This document shows positions 1 through 10,353 of a DNA stretch of 16,041 nucleotides, piece by piece. Under the pieces are notes generated by a model. It did not search any database, was not told the origin of the DNA, and was given only the letters and a program-made list of their open reading frames with translations. How positions within the stretch are numbered: position 1 is the first letter of the stretch; each line of letters begins with the position of its first letter. This DNA is from an uncultured Lachnospiraceae bacterium (GTDB taxonomy: Bacteria > Bacillota > Clostridia > Lachnospirales > Lachnospiraceae), in the NCBI GenBank assembly GCA_910585625.1, contig CAJUFQ010000011.1:80123-96163 (forward strand), read 5' to 3'. Position numbers and translations under genes: made by a program.

Positions 1-1
1 C

Positions 2-859
2 TTAGGTCAATAAATGCAAATTTTTAAGGGAAATATCCAGGATGGGGGCAGAATGTGTAAGCGCGCCGCTGGAAATATAATCCACGCCTAAGGATATGTA
101 CCGCTCTATGTTTTCCTTGGTAACGTTACCAGAACATTCAATCTCCGCCCTGCCGTCAATCAGCGCAATCGCCTCCTGCATTTCCTCCACGCCCATATTG
201 TCAAGCATAATGATGTCTGCGCCTGCCTCCACTGCATCCCTTACCATCTCCACAGTCTCGCATTCAATCTCAATTTTGCGCACGAAAGGTGCGTATTCTT
301 TCGCCATCTCAACGGCTTCCTTCACGCCCCCGGCTGCCCCGATATGGTTATCCTTCAAGAGTACGCCGTCAGAAAGGTTATAGCGGTGATTATAACCGCC
401 CCCGGTCTTTACCGCATATTTCTCAAAAATCCGGTTATTGGGCGTCGTCTTCCTCGTATCTAGCAGCTTGACCTTGCTGCCCTCCAAGAGACGGGCAATC
501 GACTTCGTATATGTAGCAATTCCGCTCATACGCTGCAAATAATTAAGCGCTGTGCGCTCGCCAGACAGGATTGCACGGATGTCTCCTGTCACTGTGCCAA
601 TGAGTTCTCCGTTTTTCACCTCATCGCCGTCAGAATATGAGAATTCTACCTGAACTTCTGCGTCCAGAAGCTCGAACACCCTGCGGAACACAAAAAGCCC
701 CGCCAACACTCCGTCCTGCTTACAGATCAGCCGTGCTTCCCCTTTCTGGGCTTTGCGCATCACGGCATTGGTACTCACATCCTCACTGGAAATGTCTTCC
801 CGTAAGGCGCTTAAAATCAAGTCATCCACATTTAATGTCATGGTTATGTTGTTGTTCAT
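2..859 (-). CDS. nadC: Quinolinate (nicotinate-nucleotide) phosphoribosyltransferase
   Basis: This enzyme joins quinolinate and PRPP to give nicotinate mononucleotide, CO2 and pyrophosphate, the last step specific to de novo NAD synthesis; it is cytosolic. The 285-residue protein has the usual family length and is complete, ending at a TAA at 2-4. Family signatures visible are ERTALNYLQRMSGIAT (101-116), DTRKTTP (134-140) followed by a GGGYNHR segment (153-159), LLKDNH (167-172) and the C-terminal SSGALTHS (263-270). The start at 859 has a purine-rich GAAGAAAG stretch upstream. The internal ATG at 841 would give the more typical N-terminus MTLNVDD but has no ribosome binding site. The start lies 38 bp inside the end of nadB, so the two genes are probably translationally coupled. 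Nothing follows before the window edge, so nadA may lie beyond it. Confidence 0.96.
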   Translation of the reverse strand: MNNNITMTLNVDDLILSALREDISSEDVSTNAVMRKAQKGEARLICKQDGVLAGLFVFRRVFELLDAEVQVEFSYSDGDEVKNGELIGTVTGDIRAILSGERTALNYLQRMSGIATYTKSIARLLEGSKVKLLDTRKTTPNNRIFEKYAVKTGGGYNHRYNLSDGVLLKDNHIGAAGGVKEAVEMAKEYAPFVRKIEIECETVEMVRDAVEAGADIIMLDNMGVEEMQEAIALIDGRAEIECSGNVTKENIERYISLGVDYISSGALTHSAPILDISLKNLHLLT

Positions 860-2141
860 ACGCTTTCTTCATCCTCTCTATTTCCTGCAGCACCAGTTTC
901 CTGTTTTCCTGCTGCATTTTTTTCCTGTCAGTATAATATGTAGGCTCAAACACCGCCTCTTCCTCCGGAAGCTGCACTTGCGCAGAATCCGCGATGGCAA
1001 GGGCTGCCCTCCTGGCAAATACCAGGCTCTCCAACAGGGAGTTGCTGGCAAGGCGGTTGGCCCCATGGACGCCGTTGCAGCTGGTCTCCCCCACGGCATA
1101 CAGACGCTCCATGGAGGTCCTTCCCTCCAGGTCAGACTGAATGCCTCCCATGAAATAATGCTGCCCGGGTACTACCGGGATGCACTCTTTTGTCACGTCA
1201 TACCCTTCCTCCAGGCAACGCTTATAAATGTTCGGAAAATGGCTCATGATATCTTCCCTGGCAATGTTTTCCATGGACAGCCATACATAGGGTTTCCCAT
1301 CCTTCTTCATCTGCTCTTCAATCGCATGGGTCACTACATCCCGTGGAAGCAATTCATCCACAAAACGCTCCATCTTGGCATTGTACAACACCGCTCCCTC
1401 TCCACGTACAGACTCCGAAATCAGAAAACTCCTGCCCGGCTTCTTGGAATAGAGGGTAGTGGGGTGAATCTGCACGAAATTCACGTCCTTGAGCGCAATG
1501 TGATGGCGCAGCGCAACCGCAATGCCGTCCCCGGTCAGGTGGGCAAAATTCGTGGAATACCGATAAAGCCCGCCGATGCCTCCGCAGGCAAATACCGTAT
1601 GCCCGGCCCGCAACGCACTGACGTTCCCCTGACTGTCTACGATAACTACGCCGCAGCAGACATTTCCCTGGCAAAGGATATCTATCATCTCGGTATGCTC
1701 ATAGATGGTAATATTGCTGCGCTCCTTTGCCTGTGCCAGCAATTTCCCAGTGATTTCCTTGCCCGTGATATCCTCGTGGAACAGAATCCGCGGACGGGAA
1801 TGCCCCCCTTCTCTGGTAAATGCCAGCTCACCATCCTGCCGCTCGAACTCCACGCCATATCCAAGTAATAAGTCTATAATCTGCCTGGAACTGCGAATCA
1901 TCATCTCCACGGATTTGGGACTGTTCCTATAATGCCCTGCTTTCATGGTATCTTCATAATAAGAGCCGTAGTCATCCTCAGACCGCAGCATACAAATCCC
2001 CCCCTGTGCCAGGAAAGAATCGCTGTTTTCCGCCGCGTCCTTGGTAATCACGGTTATCTTTGTACTCTTTGGCAGCTGCAATGCCCCAAACAATCCGGCA
2101 GCCCCAGTACCTACAATTACAACATCTGTTTCTTTCTCCAT
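822..2141 (-). CDS. nadB: L-aspartate oxidase, short form
   Basis: This FAD enzyme oxidises L-aspartate to iminoaspartate, which NadA condenses to quinolinate for NadC. The Rossmann FAD motif GTGAAG is at residues 11-16. Counterparts of the E. coli NadB active-site residues are all present: H226 (in HPTTLY), R267 (in RDVV), H328 (in PGQHY) and R363 (in GANRLASNSLLE). The start at 2141 follows an excellent ribosome binding site, TTAGGAGGCATC; a longer frame reaching 2189 adds 16 unlikely residues. At 439 residues it is about 100 shorter than E. coli NadB. It ends in a charged helix where the usual C-terminal helical bundle would continue. The missing part does not look like a frameshift, because nadC starts inside the gene end. 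A 56-bp gap separates it from the topoisomerase A gene upstream. Confidence 0.95.
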   Translation of the reverse strand: MEKETDVVIVGTGAAGLFGALQLPKSTKITVITKDAAENSDSFLAQGGICMLRSEDDYGSYYEDTMKAGHYRNSPKSVEMMIRSSRQIIDLLLGYGVEFERQDGELAFTREGGHSRPRILFHEDITGKEITGKLLAQAKERSNITIYEHTEMIDILCQGNVCCGVVIVDSQGNVSALRAGHTVFACGGIGGLYRYSTNFAHLTGDGIAVALRHHIALKDVNFVQIHPTTLYSKKPGRSFLISESVRGEGAVLYNAKMERFVDELLPRDVVTHAIEEQMKKDGKPYVWLSMENIAREDIMSHFPNIYKRCLEEGYDVTKECIPVVPGQHYFMGGIQSDLEGRTSMERLYAVGETSCNGVHGANRLASNSLLESLVFARRAALAIADSAQVQLPEEEAVFEPTYYTDRKKMQQENRKLVLQEIERMKKAYEQQHNHDIKCG

Positions 2142-2197
2142 GATGCCTCCTAAAACCTTTCGCCAAAGCCATTTCCAAGCCATGCCCACGTCAGCCT

Positions 2198-4438
<2,241 letters not shown>

Positions 4439-4456
4439 GCTTCATTCCTTTCTGTT

Positions 4457-6379
4457 TTATATATCAAGCTCTGCATCGTGGGCATGCTCATGGATGAATT
4501 CCCTCCTGGGAAGGACTTCCGTGCCCATGAGCATCTCTGTCACGTCAGACGCCATCCTGGCGTCCTCAATCTCCACTTGCTTGAGCATCCGCGTCTGGGG
4601 ATTCAGCGTCGTCTCCCAGAGCTGTTCCGCATCCATCTCACCCAATCCCTTATAACGCTGGAGGGTGAACGGCCCCTTATGGCGTTTCCTATATTTCTCC
4701 AGCGCGACGTCATCATAGAGGTATTCTTCCTTCCCTCTGCTGGGAATTGCCTTATACAAGGGCGGCATGGCCACATAGACATGCCCCTCGAAAATCAGTT
4801 CCGGCATAAAGCGGTAAAACAACGTGAGGAGCAGCGTGGAGATGTGGGCTCCGTCCACGTCTGCGTCTGCCATAACGATAATCTTGTCATACCGAAGCTT
4901 GGAAATGTCAAAATCATTGCCGTACCCTTCTGAAAACCCACAGCCGAAAGCATTAATCATCGTCTTTATCTCCGCATTGGCAAGCACTTTGTCAATGCTT
5001 GCTTTCTCCACATTGAGGATTTTGCCGCGAATTGGCAGGATAGCCTGATAATTACGGTCCCGCGCTGTCTTGGCAGATCCGCCCGCGGAATCCCCCTCGA
5101 CGATAAAAATCTCACAGGCAGAAGCATCCCTGCTTTCACAGTTGGCAAGCTTTCCATTGGAGTCAAAAGAAAATTTCTGCTTCGTCAGGAGATTGGTTTT
5201 TGCTTTCTCCTCCGACCTGCGGATTTTTGCCGCCTTCTCTGCACAGGAAATCACTTTCTTGAGATTTTCCAGGTTCTTATCAAAATAAAGCTGGATTTCT
5301 TCCCCGGTCACTTTGCTGGTAACGCGCGCCGCATCCTGGTTGTCCAGCTTCGTCTTTGTCTGCCCTTCAAACCGGGGAGCCGGATGTTTTATGGAAATAA
5401 CGGCTGTCAGCCCATTGCGCACATCCGCACCGGTGAAATTGGAATCTTTTTCCTTGAGTACGCCAAGCTCCCTTGCATAATTGTTGATTACGGTCGTAAA
5501 CACAGCCTTGAACCCGGTAAGGTGCGTCCCGCCTTCGGCATTGTAAATATTATTACAGAACCCCAGCACGTTCTCACGGAACTCGTTGATATATTGGAAT
5601 GCAACCTCTACCGTAATGCCCTCGTTTTCCCCCTTGAAATACACGACGTCATGGACAGCCTCGACCTTACGGTTTAAATCTTTCACAAACCCGATGATGC
5701 CTTCCTCTTCATGGTACTCAATATGTTCCGCCACATCTCCGCGCCTGTCCTCATAGACAATCGTAAGCTTCGGGTTCAGGTAAGCAGTCTCATGCAGACG
5801 GCTCTTGACGTCTTCTTCCTTAAAGCGGGTCTTTTCAAAAATCTCCGGGTCTGGCAGAAAGTTAATCCTCGTCCCAGTCTTCCTGGTCTTGCCAATGACC
5901 GGAAGAAGCCCTTTTTCCAGCGCAACCACCGGGTTACCGCGTTCATACCTATCATGATGGATCTTGCCATCCAGATATACTTCCAAATCCAAGTAGACGG
6001 AGAGGGCGTTCACCACCGAAGAACCCACGCCGTGAAGGCCTCCGCTGGTCTTATAAGCCTCATTGTCAAATTTCCCTCCTGCATGGAGCGTGGAAAATAC
6101 CAGGCGTGCCGCTGGCAATCCTTTCTCATGCATCCCCACCGGAATGCCGCGTCCATTGTCTTCCACCGTGCAGGAGCCGTCCTTCTCCAGAGTCACCTTT
6201 ATAATGTCACAATATCCTGCCAGATGCTCATCCACAGAATTATCCACAATCTCATAAATCAAATGATTCAGACCTTTGCGGGACACGCTACCGATGTACA
6301 TGCCCGGCCTTTTCCTTACGGCTTCCAAACCTTCCAGCACTGTAATATTCCCGGCGCCGTATTCCTGTTTCTCTGCCAT
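4457..6379 (-). CDS. parE: Type IIA DNA topoisomerase subunit B (ATPase; topo IV-like, GyrB-related)
   Basis: This 640-residue GHKL ATPase subunit supplies ATP-driven strand capture and the TOPRIM metal site. Visible elements in order: GHKL motif YEIVDNSVDE (42-51, catalytic E43), DNGRGIP (74-80), SGGLHGVGSSVVNALS (112-127), QTKTKL (340-345), the TOPRIM motif with E428 in EGDSAGG, ILPIRGKILNVEKA (447-460), the metal-binding DADVD (505-509), RYKGLGEMD (575-583) and the tail RREFI (625-629). QTKTKL and RGKILNVEKA are closer to GyrB than to Bacillus ParE. Yet the gene is not beside dnaA/recF; it sits in a parE-parC type pair. Its start has AAAGGGAGA upstream. It follows the kinase gene by 63 bp. 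Either ParE or a second GyrB is possible as a name; the topoisomerase identity itself is secure. Confidence 0.91.
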   Translation of the reverse strand: MAEKQEYGAGNITVLEGLEAVRKRPGMYIGSVSRKGLNHLIYEIVDNSVDEHLAGYCDIIKVTLEKDGSCTVEDNGRGIPVGMHEKGLPAARLVFSTLHAGGKFDNEAYKTSGGLHGVGSSVVNALSVYLDLEVYLDGKIHHDRYERGNPVVALEKGLLPVIGKTRKTGTRINFLPDPEIFEKTRFKEEDVKSRLHETAYLNPKLTIVYEDRRGDVAEHIEYHEEEGIIGFVKDLNRKVEAVHDVVYFKGENEGITVEVAFQYINEFRENVLGFCNNIYNAEGGTHLTGFKAVFTTVINNYARELGVLKEKDSNFTGADVRNGLTAVISIKHPAPRFEGQTKTKLDNQDAARVTSKVTGEEIQLYFDKNLENLKKVISCAEKAAKIRRSEEKAKTNLLTKQKFSFDSNGKLANCESRDASACEIFIVEGDSAGGSAKTARDRNYQAILPIRGKILNVEKASIDKVLANAEIKTMINAFGCGFSEGYGNDFDISKLRYDKIIVMADADVDGAHISTLLLTLFYRFMPELIFEGHVYVAMPPLYKAIPSRGKEEYLYDDVALEKYRKRHKGPFTLQRYKGLGEMDAEQLWETTLNPQTRMLKQVEIEDARMASDVTEMLMGTEVLPRREFIHEHAHDAELDI

Positions 6380-6442
6380 GTCCTGTCTCCCTTTCCAAGC
6401 TTTGCCATGTCCCGTTCCTATACTATCCCCTTACGCCCAGCC

Positions 6443-7234
6443 TCAGGTTTCGGCCTTGGCTAAATCTTCCCTCAGTTCGTCACACGTCTGATACCGCATT
6501 TCCGGCTCCTCCCTGGTGCATTTCCTGACAATCCGCTCCAGCCTGCGGGGCATGGCGCGCCTCAGGCTACGGGCAGGAAACGCTCCGGCCTCTGCCTTGC
6601 ATGGATCTTGCCCGGTCAGAAGCTGGTACATCGTCACGCCAAGACCATAGATGTCCGCCCGCGCATCCACCGGATGCCCATTCCCCAGCTGTTCAGGGGC
6701 CGCATAGCCTCTTGTCCCAAGCAGCAGCTGCGGCCTGGCATCCTCCTGCTTCAGTTCCAGGACGGCGCCAAAATCAATCAGCCTGAGGTTCCCCTCCGGC
6801 TGTATCATGATGTTATCCGGTTTCATGTCACAGTAAACCATCGAAGGCTTTTGGCTGTGAAGGTAAGAAAGCATCAGACATAAATCTTTTGCCCACCGCA
6901 TCACCTCCTGCGCTGGCTGCGGGCCGAGCCTGCATAAACGCTCCCCGGCAGTCTCACCTTGAAGGTACTCCATGACGATATAGTCTGCCTCATCTGTCTG
7001 CAGAATATCGACAATTTCGGGGAAATACGGATAATTCAGCTTTTGCACGGTTTCCGCTTCCTTCCGCGCGAAGCCGCACATCCGGCTATTGCCGGATTTT
7101 TTAATCTGCTTCACCGCACGCTTCCTTCCGCTTACCGTGTCGTTTGCGAGATATACCTGGGAGTTACCTCCCCTTCCCAGCCGCATTTGTATTTCATAAC
7201 GCCGTGCCAGTATCTGTCCCTTCCTTATTCCCAT
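6443..7234 (-). CDS. Stand-alone cytosolic Ser/Thr protein kinase (Hanks type)
   Basis: This is a eukaryotic-like protein kinase predicted to phosphorylate Ser/Thr residues of unknown targets. All key elements are visible in 263 residues: glycine-rich loop GRGGNSQVY (20-28), catalytic lysine K42 in AVKQI, helix-C glutamate E59, hinge VMEYL (87-91), catalytic loop YCDMKPDN (134-141, base D136), DFG (154-156), APE (179-181) and the D194 anchor in ADIYGLG. The HRD motif reads YCD, so Cys replaces the Arg that normally contacts a phosphorylated activation loop. The protein ends with the kinase domain: no transmembrane helix, PASTA repeats or other sensor, unlike PknB/PrkC. Its ATG overlaps the gpsA stop by 10 bp and has no clear ribosome binding site, so it probably depends on translational coupling. 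No PP2C phosphatase partner is in the window. Confidence 0.92.
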   Translation of the reverse strand: MGIRKGQILARRYEIQMRLGRGGNSQVYLANDTVSGRKRAVKQIKKSGNSRMCGFARKEAETVQKLNYPYFPEIVDILQTDEADYIVMEYLQGETAGERLCRLGPQPAQEVMRWAKDLCLMLSYLHSQKPSMVYCDMKPDNIMIQPEGNLRLIDFGAVLELKQEDARPQLLLGTRGYAAPEQLGNGHPVDARADIYGLGVTMYQLLTGQDPCKAEAGAFPARSLRRAMPRRLERIVRKCTREEPEMRYQTCDELREDLAKAET

Positions 7235-8235
7235 ATCGCTTGATCGTGTTCTGATTTCTTATCCCGCAGCATCAGCTCCTGCACGGCTTCCCCTACCGGC
7301 TTATCATGGAACAGCACCAGGTTCACCTGTTCAATGATTGGCATGGGTACCTGGTACTTTTCTGACAGCCCCATGGCGGCTTTGGCAGAATAGACGCCCT
7401 CCACGACCATCTGCACTTCCTCTGTCGCCTGTTCCATCGTTCTTCCCTGCCCAATCAGCATACCTGCCTTGCGGTTACGGCTGTGCCTGCTGGCGCAGGT
7501 TACAATCAGATCGCCAATCCCGGTCAGACCGCTGATTGTCTCATATTTCGCTCCCATGGCAAGCGCAAGCCTGCCAATCTCCGCAATCCCCCTGGTAATC
7601 AACGCCGCTTTTGTATTGTCCCCATACCCAAGTCCGTCCGCCATGCCTGCCGCCAGCGCGATGACATTCTTAAGGGCCCCGCCCAGTTCAATGCCCAGCA
7701 TATCAGGGCTTGTGTAAACGCGGAACACATCGTTCATGAAAATATTCTGGATATATTCTGCTGTGTCCCTGGACTTTGCTCCCGCCACACAGGTGGTTGG
7801 GAGCTTGCGCCCTACTTCCTCCGCATGGCTCGGCCCTGACAGCACGGCAACCTTCGCCTGTGGGATTTCCTCTTCAATAATGTCGCTCAAAACCATCAGC
7901 GTCTTTTCTTCGATTCCTTTGGCTACATTGACAACCAGCTGCCCCTCTCCGACAAAAGGACGCATATTCTTTGCCGTTCCCCTGGTAAATACAGAGGGTA
8001 CTGCAATCACCAGCAAATCTCTGCCTTCCGCAGCTTCTTTGAGATCGGTGGTGAGCTGAATTTCTTCTGACAGCTTCACGCCCGGCAGCTTCGACACATG
8101 CTCCCGCTTTTCTTTTAGCATCTTGATTTCTTCTTCCATCACGGACCAGATTGTCACCTCATGCCCATTGTAATCCAGCACTGCCGCAAGAGCCGTCCCC
8201 CAGCTTCCCGCGCCGATAACGCTTACCTTAGCCAT
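7225..8235 (-). CDS. gpsA: Glycerol-3-phosphate dehydrogenase [NAD(P)+]
   Basis: This cytosolic enzyme reduces dihydroxyacetone phosphate to sn-glycerol 3-phosphate, the backbone for phospholipids. It supplies PlsY, encoded directly upstream. The 336-residue protein has the normal family length. The N-terminal Rossmann motif GAGSWGTALA is at 8-17. Other family landmarks are VAKGIE (104-109, K106), SGPSHAEEV (133-141), the catalytic lysine K189 in GALKNVIALAAG, and GLTGIGDLIVTC (236-247) with NRKAG (254-258). The start is preceded by GTGAGGGAATAAAT. It begins 10 bp after plsY ends, and its stop overlaps the kinase start. Confidence 0.97.
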   Translation of the reverse strand: MAKVSVIGAGSWGTALAAVLDYNGHEVTIWSVMEEEIKMLKEKREHVSKLPGVKLSEEIQLTTDLKEAAEGRDLLVIAVPSVFTRGTAKNMRPFVGEGQLVVNVAKGIEEKTLMVLSDIIEEEIPQAKVAVLSGPSHAEEVGRKLPTTCVAGAKSRDTAEYIQNIFMNDVFRVYTSPDMLGIELGGALKNVIALAAGMADGLGYGDNTKAALITRGIAEIGRLALAMGAKYETISGLTGIGDLIVTCASRHSRNRKAGMLIGQGRTMEQATEEVQMVVEGVYSAKAAMGLSEKYQVPMPIIEQVNLVLFHDKPVGEAVQELMLRDKKSEHDQAIWE

Positions 8236-8245
8236 ATTTATTCCC

Positions 8246-8914
8246 TCACTTCTTTTTCAGATTTCCTGATTTACTAAAGGAAAATTTATTTTCCGTTCCA
8301 CTCAGCAGCCGCTTGATATTTTGCTTATGACGCCAAATACCCATCACTGCAAACAACGCCCCCACTATGTACATCTCCGTCCTCAGTCCAGTATCCACTT
8401 TCAGGAAACCCAGCTGGCCGAACGCCACAAGCTGTGCAAAAAAGCAGGCCATGACCAGAATAGAGCCAAGCGACACATATCGGGTAACGGCAACCACTAC
8501 GATAAACAGCAGCAGGCACAAGACTGCCATCGGTGGATAAAATGCCAGGATGAAGCCTGCCGTGCAGGCAATTCCCTTGCCTCCTTTGAATTTCAGGTAA
8601 GCAGGGAAATTATGCCCCAGAACTGACCCAAATCCGGCATACATCTCCAAAAGCATGACGCCTTGCGGAAATCTCTCCCGGAATATCAGCCAGGCTATGA
8701 GCATTGACAGCATCGCCTTACCCAAATCCCCAAAAAATGTAATAAGCCCAGCCTTTAAGCCGAGCGTGCGCAGGGTGTTGGTCGCCCCTGCATTGCCGCT
8801 GCCATGCTGCCGGATGTCCACATGGTGCAGCTTCCCATAAATGTACCCTGTCTGGAACATGCCCAGGCAATAGCCGATTGCGATACAGATTCCCCGTGCC
8901 AGAACCATAGTCAT
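8246..8914 (-). CDS. plsY: Acyl-phosphate:glycerol-3-phosphate acyltransferase
   Basis: This integral membrane enzyme transfers an acyl group from acyl-phosphate to glycerol 3-phosphate, making lysophosphatidate, the first committed step of phospholipid synthesis in most Gram-positives. The three PlsY signatures are visible: GSGNAGATN near residue 38, GHNFPAYLKFKGGKGIA near 99-115, and the C-terminal RHKQNIKRLLSGTENK. About five hydrophobic segments span the 222 residues, as expected. The ATG at 8914 follows AAAGGGGGATAATC; an ATG two codons later is a weaker alternative. It starts 2 bp after the der stop and ends 10 bp before gpsA, so the three genes are almost certainly co-transcribed. The pairing with gpsA places the supplier and user of glycerol 3-phosphate together. 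Confidence 0.96.
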   Translation of the reverse strand: MTMVLARGICIAIGYCLGMFQTGYIYGKLHHVDIRQHGSGNAGATNTLRTLGLKAGLITFFGDLGKAMLSMLIAWLIFRERFPQGVMLLEMYAGFGSVLGHNFPAYLKFKGGKGIACTAGFILAFYPPMAVLCLLLFIVVVAVTRYVSLGSILVMACFFAQLVAFGQLGFLKVDTGLRTEMYIVGALFAVMGIWRHKQNIKRLLSGTENKFSFSKSGNLKKK

Positions 8915-8916
8915 GA

Positions 8917-10239
8917 TTATCCCCCTTTCCGTTCCCGGATAATGAACTTCAAAGACGTGCCCTGAAAACCAAATGCACCCCTAATACGGTTCTCTAAATA
9001 CCTGGTATAAGAAAAATGCATCAGCTTTTTGTCGTTGACAAACACTACAAATGTCGGCGGTTTGACTGCTACCTGCGTCATATAATACAATTTCAGCCGC
9101 TTGCCCTTATCAGAAGGAGGCTGCTGCATAGCCACTGCCTCCGACATAATCTCATTTAATACCCCGGTTGCAATGCGCATGGAATTATTTTCCAGCACGA
9201 CGTCAATCATATCGAAAATCTTCCTTGTCCGCTGCCCTGTCTTCGCTGAGATAAACAGGATTTCTGCATATGGCATGAAGCTTAAGACTTCACGGATGCG
9301 CTCTGTATGTTTATATATGGTCTTATCATCTTTCTCAATGGCGTCCCACTTATTGACTGCGATAATAATCCCTTTGCCTCGGTCATGAGCAATGCCGGCA
9401 ATCTTGGCGTCCTGTTCCGTCACGCCCTCTGTGGCGTCAATCATGATTATCACTACGTCCGCACGCTCCACGGCAGTCACGGCGCGGATGATGCTGAACT
9501 TCTCCAGTTCTTCTTTAATCTTGCTCTTGCGGCGGAGGCCCGCCGTATCAATAAAAATATATTCCCTGCCTTCATAGGAAATTCCCGTGTCTATGGCGTC
9601 TCTGGTAGTGCCTGCAATCTCCGATACGATTACACGGTCTTCTCCCACAAGATGATTAATCAGGGACGACTTGCCTACATTCGGCTTACCCACGACCGCC
9701 ACCTTGGGCCTGTCATCCTCTTCTTCCCCAAGCTTGTCCTCCGGGAAATGCTTGATAATCTGATCGAGCATATCGCCTATTCCCAGCCTGGAAGCTGCTG
9801 AAATCGGAATCGGGTCGCCAATCCCAAGATTATAGAATTCATACACATCCGGCATCAGCTTCTCAAAGCTGTCCACCTTATTCACCACCAGCACCACCGG
9901 CTTCCTGGAACGGCGCAGCATGTCAGCCACCTTGGAATCTGCGTCCACCAGTCCCTGCCTCACATCGGTAAGGAAAATAATCACATCCGCTGTGTCAATC
10001 GCAATCTGCGCCTGCTCCCGCATCTGGGAAAGGATGATGTCGCTGCTGTCCGGCTCAATCCCGCCTGTGTCAATCAGGGTGAACGCCTTATCCAGCCAAC
10101 TTACATCCGCATATATCCTGTCCCTGGTCACGCCAGGTGTATCCTGTACGATTGAGATGCGTTCCCCCGCCAACAAATTAAATAACGTAGACTTCCCCAC
10201 ATTAGGTCGTCCTACAACTGCAACTACCGGTTTACTCAT
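8917..10239 (-). CDS. der: Ribosome-associated GTPase Der (EngA)
   Basis: Der is an essential GTPase with two G domains in tandem that assists 50S ribosomal subunit assembly. The first G domain has the P-loop GRPNVGKS (10-17), DTGG (57-60) and NKVD (120-123). The second has GKPNVGKS (184-191), DTAG (231-234) and NKWD (296-299). A KH-like RNA-binding domain fills about 354-440. The start at 10239 is chosen because AGAGGAGAACAG lies just upstream. An in-frame extension to 10305 would add 22 residues with no similarity to Der N-termini. The 440-residue length is typical. A 114-bp leader separates it from the DUF512 gene, and plsY follows after 2 bp. Confidence 0.97.
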   Translation of the reverse strand: MSKPVVAVVGRPNVGKSTLFNLLAGERISIVQDTPGVTRDRIYADVSWLDKAFTLIDTGGIEPDSSDIILSQMREQAQIAIDTADVIIFLTDVRQGLVDADSKVADMLRRSRKPVVLVVNKVDSFEKLMPDVYEFYNLGIGDPIPISAASRLGIGDMLDQIIKHFPEDKLGEEEDDRPKVAVVGKPNVGKSSLINHLVGEDRVIVSEIAGTTRDAIDTGISYEGREYIFIDTAGLRRKSKIKEELEKFSIIRAVTAVERADVVIIMIDATEGVTEQDAKIAGIAHDRGKGIIIAVNKWDAIEKDDKTIYKHTERIREVLSFMPYAEILFISAKTGQRTRKIFDMIDVVLENNSMRIATGVLNEIMSEAVAMQQPPSDKGKRLKLYYMTQVAVKPPTFVVFVNDKKLMHFSYTRYLENRIRGAFGFQGTSLKFIIRERKGG

Positions 10240-10331
10240 TCTGTTCTCCTCTATTCTGTTCCTCCAGCAAACCAGCCAGCCAAACCATAAAACATGTTCC
10301 TGCACGAATCCATGCGGCCTGCTCCGGCTGA

Positions 10332-10347
10332 ATATGCCGCGGCATAT
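10332..10347. repeat. Perfect 16-bp palindrome in the der leader
   Basis: ATATGCCGCGGCATAT reads the same on both strands. It lies 6 bp after the TAG stop of the DUF512 gene, within the 114-bp gap before der. As RNA it could form only a tight stem with almost no loop. As DNA it could be a dimeric protein site. There is no following T-run, so it is not a standard terminator. Function unknown. Confidence 0.5.
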
Positions 10348-10353
10348 ATATGA

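Noticed and set aside
753..1868. Plus-strand open frame of 371 codons
   Set aside because: It lies wholly antisense to nadB and the nadC start, has no domain-like sequence, and nadB is unmistakable on the other strand.
2142..2189. 16-residue N-terminal extension of NadB
   Set aside because: The TTAGGAGG ribosome binding site lies inside the extension and the FAD motif begins at the correct distance from the later ATG.
6380..6442. Separate promoter for the topoisomerase genes
   Set aside because: A TATAGG-like box is present in the 63-bp gap, but no -35 box at proper spacing is seen.
5711..6463. Plus-strand open frame of 250 codons
   Set aside because: Antisense to the conserved ATPase domain of the topoisomerase B subunit; no recognisable protein features.
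10240..10305. 22-residue N-terminal extension of Der
   Set aside because: A strong AGAGGAG site precedes the later ATG, and known Der proteins begin just before the first P-loop.
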